Positions 22,446 to 35,557 of a stretch of DNA of 60,000 nt are shown here, one piece after another. The stretch lies in contig OX485803.1 of the NCBI GenBank assembly GCA_950295325.1, positions 9,116,001-9,176,000 of the forward strand, given 5' to 3'. Under the pieces are notes generated by a model. That model was not told the origin of the DNA and made no database searches. It worked only from the letters and a program-made list of their open reading frames with translations. This DNA comes from Polytrichum commune (Eukaryota > Streptophyta > Polytrichopsida > Polytrichales > Polytrichaceae). Both the position numbers and the translations under genes were made by a program. The stretch's first letter is position 1. Each line of letters opens with the position of its first letter.

Positions 22446-23224
22446 TCATGGTGGTGGCCAATTTCAGAGATCTCCTTGAAGCCATGCTACTGCCACCTTG
22501 ATTGTTGTTTGTTGGAGTGCATGCAACTCGGTGACCATGTAAAGATTGCCTAACTTCATGCATGGAGTTGAACATTCAACTGTCACCAAAAATCCCTAAC
22601 TTCTTCCAACAGATCAGCTGCCTCCTAAAGGCAAGCATACTCATATGTGTGTGTGTGTTGGGGGGGGGGGGGGGGGTTGATGGATTACATTTCCCAATAA
22701 CTATAGAGGTTATGTAGCTAGTGTGAAATGGTAACAACATGAGATCATGCTGAGGAGCCACTGCAAGAAAAACTGGAGGATCATGATTTAATGGAGACTC
22801 ATGTGTTCAAAAGGGACTTTGGGACAAATTTCTGCACAAAGTTCCTCATTTCCCCAAGTGATGGATGATTGAAGCAATTTGGTGGACTTTTTCAACAACC
22901 ACATGGAAAGCTGTTCACAACACCTACCAACAAGGAGAGTGAAAATGTTGATTATTATACATAGAGCATGGGGATTATTATTTGAAAAAAAAAATTAACA
23001 CCTAAATTGAGGTGAAGGACCCTAATTCATCCACTAGGTTACTTAAAGGATGATTTTTTCCTTCATTTTATGGTTTTTTGTTTTGTTTTCTGAGACAAAC
23101 AGAACCATATTTGCTTCATTGTCAAAAAACATTCAAGGTCACTACGATCCCAGAAAAGGAGAACATGGAAACTCTCTTTAATACACCCAAGTTAACAACC
23201 TAAGGATGATTAACACCATTGGCG
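22446..23224. other. gene-free stretch with G run
   Basis: A TG microsatellite is followed by 17 consecutive G at 22660-22676. No gene or RNA is recognised. Confidence 0.4.
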
Positions 23225-23760
23225 TTTGATTGTTCCACATGATTTTAGAATTCGACCTATTGAATAGGTTGTGGCCACCCCAAATAATGTCGAACGTAGC
23301 AAGGATATCATCAAATATGGCCTCTCACGTTTAGTCTTTGAGAGCTTATTCCAAGCCATTCCAGCATAATCAAGAAGACCTTGCCAAATAGTTTTCTTCG
23401 CCTTGCTACCATCCCATCAACTATTGTTGAGGGTAAAATCATTCCTCTCGATCTAGACGGTCCACAACATAATGCCCTAAGAAGGAGCTAGATTCTAGAG
23501 TACTTGCTGAGAGAGTCTGGAATCTTCCTGCCAAGAATCTCTTGGTACATGTGGAAAACTTTCCAAGGACCATTTTGATTAGAATGAGCTTTCATGGAGT
23601 TAATGATGCCAATGGTGAAGTCCCAAGTTCAACCTGCAATTTTGCACTCCCAAAACTTATGTGTAACGGTCTTGGGAATGCCAAATGTGCACATGAGACA
23701 TTTGCCATCAATCTTGGCAATGAACCTAGCTCTCCAAAAGTTAATGAAGCCGCCACCTTA
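23225..23760 (-). pseudogene. LINE reverse-transcriptase zinc-binding (zf-RVT) remnant
   Basis: On the minus strand, about 23760-23630 gives FINFWRARFIAKIDGKCLMC and then THKFWECKIAG. This is the CxxC..H..WEC zinc-knuckle signature after the reverse transcriptase of plant non-LTR retrotransposons. Further on, about 23440-23300 gives IERNDF and, in the same order as the family, KKTIWQGLLDYAGMAWNKL. In-frame stops (one inside the WTV/IERND junction) show that it is dead. The polymerase core was not found upstream, so this is a truncated piece. Confidence 0.7.
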
Positions 23761-26700
23761 TGCTAGAGAGACCAATGTATGAAAGACACTTCCTTCTTAC
23801 TACTCGTTTTTCCCCAAAGATTTCCCGAAACAATAAGCTTACAAGGGTTAGCTTTTTACCTCACCCCTATGGGAGGTGTTGGGAAATGAAATCCATGATG
23901 ATTCAATGCAATCACATGAATTCAAGATGGGATTTAACTTGTGCAAAACATTTCTTCAGCTTTTAAGGTGATGTCATGCAAGATTTATAGAATGTCAATA
24001 TAATAGGTGAGTGTATGATATCAACATCAAATATCACCTTTGGTATCAAAGAACCTACATAACTGATGGCAAAATCTTAAGACCAATTTGACATTGATGC
24101 TTTATGAGCATCACAAGGTGAGAGGATTTTTATATACCCAAGTGATGATGTAAGTTCATTTCATACTAATAGTACCACGTTGACAATAGGTCAATTTTAC
24201 CTAGGTTCGAAGATCCTTGGGCTAGAGCTTCGCGATGTTTAGTTATCTACGCTATGAAATCATCCATGTGGAAAGTGAAGTGCAGTGAACTACTCAATGG
24301 TTTAAATTTGTTTGTTTTCATAAAATTTTGACTCTGGAAATGACATTGAAAATCCCAAGTTGTTCTAGAGAGGTATATTTGAAATGAATTGCGTCTCAAA
24401 TTATAGGAGATCTATTTATATTCATCTAGAACCTCATCATCCACGATTGATGAAGCTGGACAGCCAGGTTCTTGCATGGTATATAGACCTGATGGGTTTA
24501 GGCAAAATACCTTCAATTATCCCTACTATACTGGTCACAAAATTTATAAATTCCTCATTATATAGCCATGTGCACAAGAACCAGAAATTATAGGTGATAA
24601 CGCCCTGATACCACCAGTCCAACATTTCGTCAAGACTCCAAACCTGTCACAGCTTGTAGTCTTGCTAGTTTGACACAGGGTTGACTGGATTTCTTTTGAG
24701 GAGTCATGTGGTCGAGTGGACTTGTTGCACACCACTCTATGATTTCAATATGATATTATAAGAGGTTACCTCTGACCATTTGATAGCCTGAATTTGATAG
24801 TCCATTAATTGCGAGGATGCAATTCTGTCACATGTAAACTTTAATGAAAAGACCTCCAACACAATAAAAGCTTCTTTGCCGCTTGTCTCTTTGCTTAAAT
24901 TTTTCTGTCACTGTGTGTACAAAGCACATAAAGAGTGCAATAACCTATGACATTGTCCTCATTCATCATGGCCTCCTCGATCGAGTGCATAAAACAAGAG
25001 TTGGGTGCACCTATATATGGTTCAAGTGGAGTGATGATGCACCAAGGATTGTAATCTTTTGTTGTACCTACATCGTGCATTAGTATCTATCCAATCATAT
25101 TGCATGACGTAATATTTTGTGTTATGACCTGTCATTTCAACTTCAAACATAGAATTGCAGGATGTCAATGGTCTCTCTGGGCTGGAGCAAGCAAGCTAGC
25201 TAGCTTCCTCACAAGCGTTTGTGTTATTTCTTTCTGTGATTGTGGGCATCCTGTGATTTTGTCTATGTGTGGGCAAAAGTGCATAGATACAAACAAGTTT
25301 CAATAAATGAAATAGCAATTTTTTTACCCTGCATGTTTTGTGGCCGATTCCCATTTCATACTTTTTGTGCCCATGATCATACTTTGTGACATTTTTGGAA
25401 GTGTCTTAAATGCCCACATATGATGAATGCACCTACGGTTATAATTTACTCTTAACCCATAATGTTATGTGAACTCTACATGAGAAAATGTAGAGTTTCA
25501 TGTTGAAAGAAAGAAAAGAGGAGAAAAGTGGGCGTTGGTGTTTCACCAATGTGAGTATGAGCCTATTAAGTTTATATTGTTCAAGGGTCGCTCATTGGTA
25601 TAATCTTCGATGTTGAAAATGTTCAAATGGAATCTTATAAGTTTATAATGCCTGGCATGCTAGCTTTTAAATGGCTCATAGTTGAATATTGCCAAGAAGA
25701 AAACTGCACATAACATTATTCAGCTGCAGGGTTGTGTTCCATCCTATAATTAGCATACGACATGGTCCACTATCTTACCTTCATAGGAAGAAACTTAGAC
25801 AATAGGAAGAAATTGACACTAGTAGGAATAATGAATAATGCCGGTATGAATAATATGATTATTGTGACTAGTGTCGGTATTTTCAGTTATAATGTTGGTA
25901 TGTAGTATGGATAGTAGTCTTAGTGAATAATATTGGGATGAACGGTGATTCCTATGAATAATGTCGGGATGAACAATGATTCTTGTGAATAATACCGAGA
26001 TTATAACTCCACCCAAATTTCCAAGTGCCAACATCATATGTATGAATATTGGAGGAATGTTCTTACCTTGTTTTGGGCCCACAAAACATAATTGACATAT
26101 TCTAGGGTCATGAAACCGACCCACATGGTTGAAAAATGTTACATATGTTGTGATGAGCTTTGGACACCCATGTGATGAAAATATTTATAATATCCAAGGT
26201 CCCACACTCTTGACCTAAGAAACATGTCATGTGATGCTTAAACATGTAGGCATTCATGGTTAGATTTTGGGTGGGCACATAGTATATTTTGTGATTTACA
26301 CACGTTTTAAGAGGGAAATTTATTTGGAGGATACTATGTAGGGGACCTTGACATGAAAGCTTGGGTTTCTTGGCATTTATGTACATTCATCCATTGTGGA
26401 TGAAGAGCTCTAGTATAAACAAGTCCACCTTAGATTGAGGACCAATTCATTCCAATTGCATCCCACTAGACTAATTTGGGTCTTTGATGTTACTTCTAGA
26501 ATCAAATTATCTGAGCATAATTTTTTCTAGATAGGGTACATAATAGTTTACTATAATTCCGCCTCCCCAATGAAAAACTTTACATAGACACTATGAATCC
26601 CTCGCCCTAGTTTGAATGCACCATATTGTTATAAAAATCTCTTTTTTTTTTTGTCAATTTCACAAACCATGTTGTTACTTAGACGGTGTAGGAGACAAAG

Positions 26701-29663
26701 ATATATAGCATACCATGTTTGTTACAAATTATATGTTTGAAAAAAAAATTGTTAGTGTGGTAAAGAAAGTGGTCTCTCTCTCTCTCTCTCTCTCTATACA
26801 GCCTTTTGTTATTAACAAATAAGGAACGCTATGTTAAACCTACATTTTTTCTAACAAGTTTTTCTCCTTAGAATTAGGTGAACTATATATTTTTAAATTC
26901 GCATTGCTTCCTGCCTTTCCTAAGTGCCCTTCCTGGGGTTGGTATCAAAAAAATTAATGTATGATCTGGTAGAAATATAGATATGTTACTAATGACAAGT
27001 GACTCGTGCCCCCTTCCCACATGACTATAAGCAAAACCATACGTAGCCTAAAGGTTTGTTTAAAAACTTGGCTTCCACACCATCGTTGCTCTCCAGTCAC
27101 AAGCTTAGTTGGCAAAGGACGTCTCATGATTTAAAAATGGAGGTTGAAAACCTCAAGCTCCGATGCTCCCATCGGAATGTAGAGATGAGGCAAGAATGTA
27201 GGACTTTCAAAAGTGTTGCCTCCGGCCCTTGTGATTGTTTGCTTTTATTTTTAGCTATGAGGATGCAAGGAGCTTCATTAATAAAAACCGATGGTAAGGT
27301 AGATGAGTGGTAAGGCCTTGCTTTGAAAACTAGCCAACATGTCATTGCTTGGTATATAAAATAATGAACATGTGTGAAAGCTACTTAACTAAAACCTACT
27401 CGAAAATCTCCGGAGCGAGTTCTTGTAGGTGTACCAGGATAGAGGGAGTGCCTCTACCATGACCGAAGGTCTAAGCTTTACTTAATTTTTAGGAAAGGCT
27501 TTGGTTATTGGGTAAAGCAAAGTGGGGGATGGGCCCAAGGCTCCGTTTTGCGCATGTCATAATAAAAAGAAAGTTTTATAAAGTTTGAAATTAATCTAGC
27601 CCATCAAAAGAAAAACTAAAATGAAAAAAACATGTCACATGAAAAGGAAAAAAAAAGAATAAGAAAAAAACGTGATTGTCAAATATAAGCCACGATTCGA
27701 TTTTATAATGACTTAAGAGATAAGAGTCAACTCTTGCACTTGTAAGTGGCACCTAACTAAACCCATTTGAGTTTTTGTTAAGTTTCAATGTGAATGTGAT
27801 CACAACTAGGAGTTGAACATAAATTTTGCGGAATGTGATGATGTGTGCAAGGGAGCTTGAATACTAGCCAAGGAGGATGTAGCTAGTAATAATATCTAGG
27901 GTTGGAGGTTGAAGGTTTCAATGAAGAGTCTTAGAGTAGACTTGAGCTAATTGAAAATTGCAACAATTCCCATAAAGTAAGATCCACTCATGTTTCCAAA
28001 AGCAATAGCAAGTCTCAATGACAATACAATGTATAGCCAACATTATAAATAAATGCTATATAATGTTATAAATCAACAACTTGTGAGGTTAGTCATAGCT
28101 TGGTGTAAGTTTGAGTGTTTGGAAGCAACCGGAAGGGGGAGAGCTAGAGAGGTTGGCTAAAAGGTCAGTGACTTTTGCACCTACACCCCACAATCATATT
28201 AGATGTGAACTAGCACTAATTGCCACCAACATAGACCATAATGACGAGAGATCATATGTATGTAGAAAAGTAATTTACATGACCTTTGAAGGAGCAACTG
28301 GAAATCACGTCCAAGTCACAGTATAGTTTGGTGTGAGATGGGTGTTTAGAGCCAACCAACAAGGGCGTAGCCTAGTGGGCTTGGCTAAAAGGTCAGTATT
28401 CAGTTCGTCTTGCACCCTACAAATAAATTTGATGCATACTATCATTAAGCCACTAAACTATTTTTCAGTCATCTAAAATGTCATCTTCTTCACAATTTTG
28501 CTTAAAACTTGACATGGGATGAACTATCATCAAAGAATGTATGCTTCATGGTTGTTCCACAACTCTGACCATAGTGTGTTTGAAAATCATAGCACATGAT
28601 TTGTGGAATATCTTTGCATGGACTACCATCTGGAGATTTCTATCCTAATTTAATAACTTGTTGGTTTCTAATCCTTATTTATGGCATTATTCATGTCATA
28701 GAGCTTGATGATTCTTCTGAAGAGTGAACATTGGGAGGTGCACAAAGGTGGTGAACCATGTGATGCTTTTTTTTTTATCATTTCCTAAGAGTTGAGATTA
28801 TTTGATTGTGGTAGCAGAATGTGATGATGCAAGTATCATTATGTGGGATAGAGGTGGAGAAATTGGATTGAAGGGCAATCTTTGAGTTATGGCGCAACAC
28901 GAGGAATCAAAGAGTTCTTAAGTTGGACTAAATATCGTAAGAAGCTCAAACTTCCCCACATTTACTTTTGAAAGAATATGATTCGACCTTCAATTTTGTG
29001 TGAAAGATTAAGATTTTCTCAATACATCATTTGAAAGGTAGTTTTTAACATTGTTTGTCACATGCGAAAGGCAAAAAAAAGAGTAACCCATCAGATGAAA
29101 TGAAGAAGGACCCACCAAACAAGAGCATGAGATGGACCTTCAGTGTGCTTCACAACTCCCTTAAAACAACTCAAACCATGCCCACACGACTGGTGACCAA
29201 CGAACGGCTCCTACCAGGAGGGATCACTTTTAGCTCCAGTTTGGATAGTGATAGCCACTAGATGTAACCCATCCCTAGTAGAAACTATTGACTGGTGACC
29301 TGCACCCACATGTTTGGGTGGGCTACATAATATTAGTTGAGTGGAGCTCCAAGCTATCCATTCAAAGGAACTCAATGTGGAACCTCAGCACATACAGGAC
29401 AAGATGGCGCTGAAGAAGAACGCTGCTTCCTCTAACGGACAATTTACTGCAGGCAAAATCTATGTAGGCGGGCATTCGGCCTCTAGTGTTTGTCTCTTGC
29501 TAGGTGTACTCTGGTAACATGGAACCCTATTTGTGTACTTTTGACGGCCAGAAAATCTTGACTCTGGAGTCTGAACAACATACCACCTCCCTGCTCGATG
29601 CCTTCATCAAATAACTCAACAAATTGATTAATTGTGCATGTAAGTTGTGTGCGTTGGTCAGTG
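23761..29663. other. gene-free, repeat-derived DNA
   Basis: About 5.9 kb without a supported gene. Contains a CT microsatellite at 26773-26795. At 24598-24612 the minus strand reads TGGTATCAGGGCG, which resembles the tRNA-iMet primer-binding site of plant LTR retrotransposons. Two similar blocks at 28095-28200 and 28315-28435 share GGCTAAAAGGTCAGT, and the second carries an A-box-like TAGCCTAGTGGG. None of these could be extended into a complete element. Confidence 0.4.
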
Positions 29664-29745
29664 CCCGGGATGGTTTAGGGCATAATCGGTTGAGATCCTG
29701 TGCCTGTTTCCAATATAAACCACTTCCATGTTGGCATCTTTTGGT
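29664..29745 (-). repeat. dispersed repeat family R3, partial inverted copy
   Basis: GGGCATAATCGGTTGAGATCC, GTTTCCAAT and CATGTTGGCATCTTTTGG follow the order of the minus-strand arm at 32000-32178. About 80 bp of the family survives. Confidence 0.6.
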
Positions 29746-29875
29746 TTTTCTTTGATGAATGGAGGACTGTTTGTTTGGTACATTCCTCTAGATCGATCCA
29801 TGATTTTCTTGCAGTCTTGAATTTGAGTTGCTTCTTTCTCAAACTCAACCAATTTAGTTGTAACTACATTTTGTT

Positions 29876-31330
29876 TTTTTGGTCTAATTAGTGTGGGTTA
29901 CCATTTGGAGTTATGCATCACTATAACTTCTTCTTTTTATTGAGAAATATTGTTTTTTAACCCAATAACATAAGTAGTTAGTATGCACACCGAAGAAAAT
30001 GAGTAGTAGTTGTGAATACTAGATGGGCATGTGTGTTGATTCTTTAATTGAATATATAGGTTCCCATGATTGTGTTGACTATTGAGTGTAGATTGATTAA
30101 TACAATTCAAAGAAATGGTCTTATCATGTTTAAATATTTTTCCTCATAATCTATGTTTCCAGATCCAAACCTAAGCACTTATATTTAGATATAGATGTTT
30201 GATCAAGAAAAGTAATCCAATAACACTTGCATACTTTAGATACCTACACTTTAAACATTGAACTCAAAATCAGCATTATGTATCACAATGATACATTTGG
30301 AGGCTTCAAATGTATGACATGGTCCACACAATATAGTGTTTGTTTAGACCATGTCTTGGTTTTGGATATGCCCACCACGTTTAAAGCTTCTACAAGTTTT
30401 TGGGGTTGTCCAATCGTGTTTCAATGCACATGGGCATTGCTTTTGTGCATAGTATATGATATATGGCCTTATTATTGGCACTTTCAACTCCACAAACAAT
30501 TTTGACTTGGAATCGGGAAATATCACAAGCCCATTAGCAATTGCGAATCCAAAGATTGTCATTTCAAAATTAAAATTGAGATGTAAAGAGTATAAGAGGA
30601 CAAACATGAAGACCATATTTCTCCAATTGCATTGATTTTTTTAACCTAAATTGGTTCATGTATTATGAGTAGATGGTCTAGACTCCAATCTTATCATAAG
30701 ACAAGTCTTTTTGGGTATCTATTGTTAAGTACAAGCCTTGACATTTACTTGCCACTCAAATACAAGTGTGCAATGATCAAGAACAATGATCACATACGGC
30801 CAACAAAGCTCATGTGCATAAGGTGGATGGGTCTTAAATAATAACATTTTCTAACTAGCCCACTTCTCCTAGGATATGAAACACGCGATCAGTACAACTG
30901 ATAGTTAGCCACTCCAAACTGACATTGTGGTCACTTTCCTCATAAATGTTGGAGCTCATATTGATTTCTTTTTCATTATCAAAGTGAAAATTGAGTCCCA
31001 TGCTCATTAAATGGTGATATAGGTCCCACCAATTACGTTGATAATTGAGCCTAGAATAGTTATCATATTTGCGCACACAATATGATCTCTACTAAACACA
31101 CATTGTTTTGATCTCCATTCTTGGAACCACACCTAACCACATACCACTTGAGTTTAGGTGTCCATTTGAGAGAAGTAACCGAACAAAGACTGACTACACC
31201 TTTTTTTTGGGTCTAATTAGTGGGGGTTACCATTTGAAATTACACATTGCTATAATATTTTGCTGAGAGTATCATTTCTTACCCAAATAACATAAGTAAT
31301 TAGTATGCACACCAAAGAATATGATATAAC
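29876..31330 (+). repeat. duplicated segments in permuted order
   Basis: Block X occurs at 29876-30002 and 31201-31322: GGTCTAATTAGTG, GGTTACCATTTG, CCCAAATAACATAAGTA-like, TTAGTATGCACACC. Block Y occurs at about 30048-30085 and 31015-31055 (TATAGGT..CC, GTTGA.AATTGAG). Block Z, weaker, occurs at about 30140-30210 and 31090-31180. The order is X-Y-Z in the first set and Y-Z-X in the second, which suggests an old tandem duplication with loss of parts. No coding frame. Confidence 0.6.
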
Positions 31331-31780
31331 TCCGTTGGAAAAACAACGATAACTGCGGTAAAAAGTTAAAGCAACGTGTGAATTTGAATGGTAACGCACA
31401 CTAATAGGCCAATCAGTGTACCTTACCTTACCTAGTGCTGTATGATTAATGTCCCATTGAGAAGTAGGGTTGCACTTGAGAGTGGAGAGGGCCGAATGAT
31501 GACGATTTTTAATTGTTAAATTTATTTTTTGTTTTGGGTGCAGAGTGAACCCCTAGACAAATGATTGTGTTGTGAACCTGCTCCAATCAGAGAGGGACAG
31601 GTGCAGTGTGCACCTGGCTCTTGATCTCGGTCTCCCTTTTGATGTCACAGCAAAGATAGGCACTTAGGGCATAGGTTTACATTATGGTCCAAGACCATAG
31701 GAACTCTAAACTCAAGCCATCCTATTGAGAGGATTTCCGAAGCTAGTTTTACTCCAGTGTCCAGGGCAGGGCTCGGTGTG
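31331..31780. other. gene-free spacer
   Basis: No gene or repeat of the window is recognised here. Confidence 0.35.
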
Positions 31781-32178
31781 AACCGGTGGTTAGTCACAGA
31801 TGAACCGGTTAAGTTTGAGAAATAACTGGTTGAAGTTTGAGACTTCAGGAGAATTACCAATCGTTTTGGAGGAATCTATAGAATATACCTCAAAGGAATA
31901 AAGCAAAACCGGAAGATGTTAACATGTAACCGGCTGGATTTAGAATCACTGGGATCTTGACCGACTCTGCCCAAAAACTTCTTGGGCACTGGTCCAGGAA
32001 ATTTTGTGGGCATAATCAGTCATGATCCTAGTGTTTCCAAGTTCAACCGATTACATGTTGTGATCTTCCGGGTTTTGTTTGCTTAATTTGGGTTATGTTC
32101 CATAGATTTCTCTAAAATGATGGGTAATTTTCCTGCGGTCTAGAACCTTCAACCGGTCACCTGTAACTAGCGGCCAGT
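31781..32178. repeat. large foldback of two inverted R3 copies
   Basis: An R3 copy on plus (31781-31985) is followed within about 15 bp by an R3 copy on minus (32000-32178). Together they form an imperfect hairpin with arms of about 180-200 nt. Complementary landmarks include AACATGTAACCGG/CCGATTACATGTTG and TATAGAATATACC/GGTTATGTTCCATAG. Transcription through it would give long double-stranded RNA. Confidence 0.8.
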
Positions 32179-32332
32179 TTTCGCCTTTCTTTGATTCATT
32201 CACTCATCTCCAATCTTGCCAGTTACTATGGTACAAACCCGGCCTGCTGCTAATAATCATACTCTTCAAGAGCTCATGATACCAAAACCTTTGCATGCCT
32301 CACTCCATTCTATTTTCTCCATCAACGCCTAA

Positions 32333-33110
32333 AAAGCAAGTCGCGCATTGAGTACAAATCATTCTCACACACCGCCGAAGCCTTACAATCAGTTAGCCTA
32401 CCCTAGCCCCTTGCACTTGGGCAATGAGAGGGCAACCGACAAAGTGAACGGTAGGCGCCCTTAGAACAACTCTCTCATTATCTTAGGTGGTGGGCATACC
32501 TAATCCAAGGTACGGCCTATCTACACCACTTTTATGGCTCCTCACCAAGTCTTATGAGCATGTTAACCTCACTCACTATATTGTCTTGTTTCAAAGAGAA
32601 AATGAAAAGTCTAGTTATAAGTGACATTGATTATCAATATAATTTATGTGTGTGTTTGCATCTAAAGACATTTTTGTCATGTGTTTAGACCAAATCTTGA
32701 GTTGCATTAAATTATTGAGTTGCTTAAAGCAAGTCAAAGTTTTACAATCGATTCGTCTTCCCTAGCCCCTTGCACTTGGGCACTAAAAGCCCGGCCACAC
32801 CGGGGGTCCAACTAACCCGCCTAGTGCAAGGCCCTCCCACACCCGGTGGGCTAGCTGGGCCCCGGTTGGACCCCCTGGTGTGGCCCTACTATGAGAGGCA
32901 ACTAACCAAGTGAGCGGTGGACACCCTTAGAATGACCTCTCATCATCTTGTGTGGTGGACCGTGGACACATTTAACCTAATGTACAACCTATCTACACCA
33001 ATATTACGAGTTCTCAACAAATCTTAATAACATGTTGCTATTTTTTTTTGATGTTTTTTTTTATTAACTTCACTCATTATATCGTCTTGTATCAAGGAGA
33101 AAATATTAGA
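32333..33110 (+). repeat. direct duplication of about 390 bp, second copy interrupted
   Basis: Copy 1 starts near 32333 and copy 2 near 32727. Shared ordered blocks: AAAGCAAGTC, TTACAATC, CCCTAGCCCCTTGCACTTGG, GAGAGG, CAACCRACMAAGTGAR, CTCTCATYATCTT, CCTATCTACACCA, CTCACTATATTGTCTTGT / CTCATTATATCGTCTTGT. Copy 2 contains the GC-rich hairpin at 32787-32888 and a T-rich expansion near 33041-33062, both absent from copy 1. Confidence 0.8.
32787..32888. mobile_element. GC-rich foldback insertion of about 102 bp
   Basis: GGCCACACCGGGGGTCCAAC (32794-32813) is the near-perfect inverse of GTTGGACCCCCTGGTGTGGC (32866-32885). The tetramer ACTA flanks the block on both sides (32783-32786 and 32889-32892). 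The paired duplicate (copy 1, around 32414) lacks the block, so it is an insertion into copy 2. Its base composition is very different from the AT-rich surroundings. Confidence 0.8.
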
Positions 33111-35557
33111 ATTGTTATATAAGCTCAAATACATGTTTTAGTGCATGACGAGTTCCAGGGGCCGAAGAGGACATGGGGATTGAGTTTTGAGAGATGTATC
33201 AGAAAATGTAGTATTTGGAGTTGACACATGAGCAAAAGTTGTGAAGGAAGACTTTTGAACTAAACTTGGATTTGGTGGAATGATGAAAATCAATGATACC
33301 TATGATCTTGGCTACAAAGTCCCAAGGTGTGCACTATGCTAAAAACGTACAACTACACATAACTGACATTTTGGACAAGCACTTGTCCATAAATAAAAAG
33401 GGATGTGCACTTGTGGGGACAAAAATATCAAACGACAATATAAAAAGCAACCACACAACAACCTCAACTTCAAATGTTTGTATTCCAAGTTTGGTAATCG
33501 TTGGGTGGAATGTAATGATCCAATTGACTTGATGGACCACCCATCAAACATGTAGATTGGCTTATGTTGGTATCAAAAAGGACCAACAAGTGGACGTATG
33601 ATCATACTAATCATTTGATGGAGCTAGACTTAAAAACTATAATTGTACTAGCTTCTATGACATATATTGCAAACTTAGATGCTTACCTTTCCAATATTGG
33701 CACAAAATCTCTCAACCCCTAAATGCCCAAGAACCCAAAAGTGGTTGCAAGTGTTTTTCAAAGATTAATTTCCAGAGGCAAACTTTTTTCTTTCCTTGTT
33801 TTTTTCCTTGCACCTTGACATAATGAAGTTTTGCACCACCTAGAGCAAACTAATCAGCCTTTTATATAAATGACTGTAAGGCATGGACCTTAAAGTGGTC
33901 ACAACCCTTAAATCTTTATTTGTTACAAAATTAACTATTTTAGGAAGGTAAAAATGCCAGCAACATAAATGCTTTTGGTGCTTCCCGTCAAATTACGCAA
34001 CTCATAATTTTAGGCAACCATATCAAAGATCAAGTGGTTTTAACACACCTTGGAATTTTTTATGTTTTGTGAAGGAAAATGCTTGTCAAATGATTTGGTG
34101 GAGACCAAGGACTTGATCCATAATCCAACCACACAGATGTGATTTAAATTTAACTCTCTCAAACTTTCTCTTGTATGCCAATAAAATACAAGCTTCGAAT
34201 TCATACTTCATAACATATCTTGGATTCAAGCTAAAACCCTAGGCTTTGAGAGGTTAGTTATCGATTATGGACGCCTCTGCTCTATGTCTTGTGCACTTGC
34301 ATGCGTTTGAGGGAGGTTGGTGGCCTTTGGCAACAGCCTAGCCCAGCCCAGCCCATGCGAAGTTCTGGTGCCAAGTAGGGCTTGGGAACTTGGACAATGC
34401 CCATGAGCTCCCTATGTATGGCTGGGATCCACAAGAAGCCTTTTTATTGGGTGCTGATCCCACCAACTAGTAGGAGGGATTGTTGTTACATGTTACCATG
34501 TGATATAATTACATGTAACGTAGAAATATGGAAAACGGTGAAAATACATTGATTCGGCCACAATGAATTGTGGCTTGAAATTTGTGCAATACTTTTCAAA
34601 GATGGAGTAGAGGAAATGATGAGGAATGCAAGTTGTTTCAGAGTTTTATTCCTTGTAAATAATTAGTTATACTTCTCCAAAGAGGCAAGTAAGTCAAACT
34701 CCCTATATGTATAATAGAGTCTCCCTAATTTGAGAATCAAAATATCTTACTTTGGGCTCGTATGCACACAAAACAATTACACCCAAAAGTGATCCCAAAC
34801 AACCTTTTGATTAGGCAAATTTTAACCAGAAAAAATGACACAACAAACGCGAAGGTGACACTGGTGTGCTATAATATGGGATGAAAAGACCCATGTGTCA
34901 TCAACCTCCTTCCACCATAACTAATATTGGCGCCATATCCCAACCCATTCCCTCACAATTATCATCAAATCCCACCCTCCGTATCCAATTTGATTTTGAA
35001 ATTAGGGTTGCCAGTTCACACCCCCACAATGTCTTCAATTGCCCTTGCCCTTCGGAGGTGGTGGATGAAGGTGCCAATTCACGTTTCCTTGCGTTCAGTA
35101 TTTGCTTGCTCCCCACCACCTTCATCGCCATTCATCCTAGGCTCTTGAATGGCCGTCGCCGACTTCAATCAGGTGCTAAACTCCAACTACTCTCTTCAAT
35201 ATAGGGAGCCTCTTCTCCATCACATCTCTTTGAAGAGCCCACCGCACTTTGCATTACCCTACATTATGTTTTGTCAATTATGTTGGAAGGTTTAAATTTT
35301 GCAGTGTTGGCTCCTTGTTTTGTAATGGGAACTCCTCATTTTGTTGTTCATGGTGGCAAATACTTATATTTTGTGGAGTTGTTGTGTTCCTATGCACATG
35401 CAACTTGGTGGTCTTCGGGTGCAAGGTTCTATCTCCCTCTCGTGTCTTTGTTTTCATTCAAAACTTGCAACATTTGCATGTTTATTTAGGGTTAGAGAGG
35501 TCTTGCGGTTTATCTTGCATTTTGGGCTTGAGGTTCAAGGCTTTACCTTGGTGACAA
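33111..35557. other. gene-free region (contains R2 copy 2)
   Basis: The R2 repeat recurs at about 33355-33465. Open frames at 34881-35204 and 35249-35554 have no recognisable motif. They could be leader sequence of the hAT-type element that follows. Confidence 0.4.

Noticed and set aside
27056-27313. 85-codon frame with mixed composition
   Set aside because: An opposing minus frame of similar length, no motif, and no splice partners seen.
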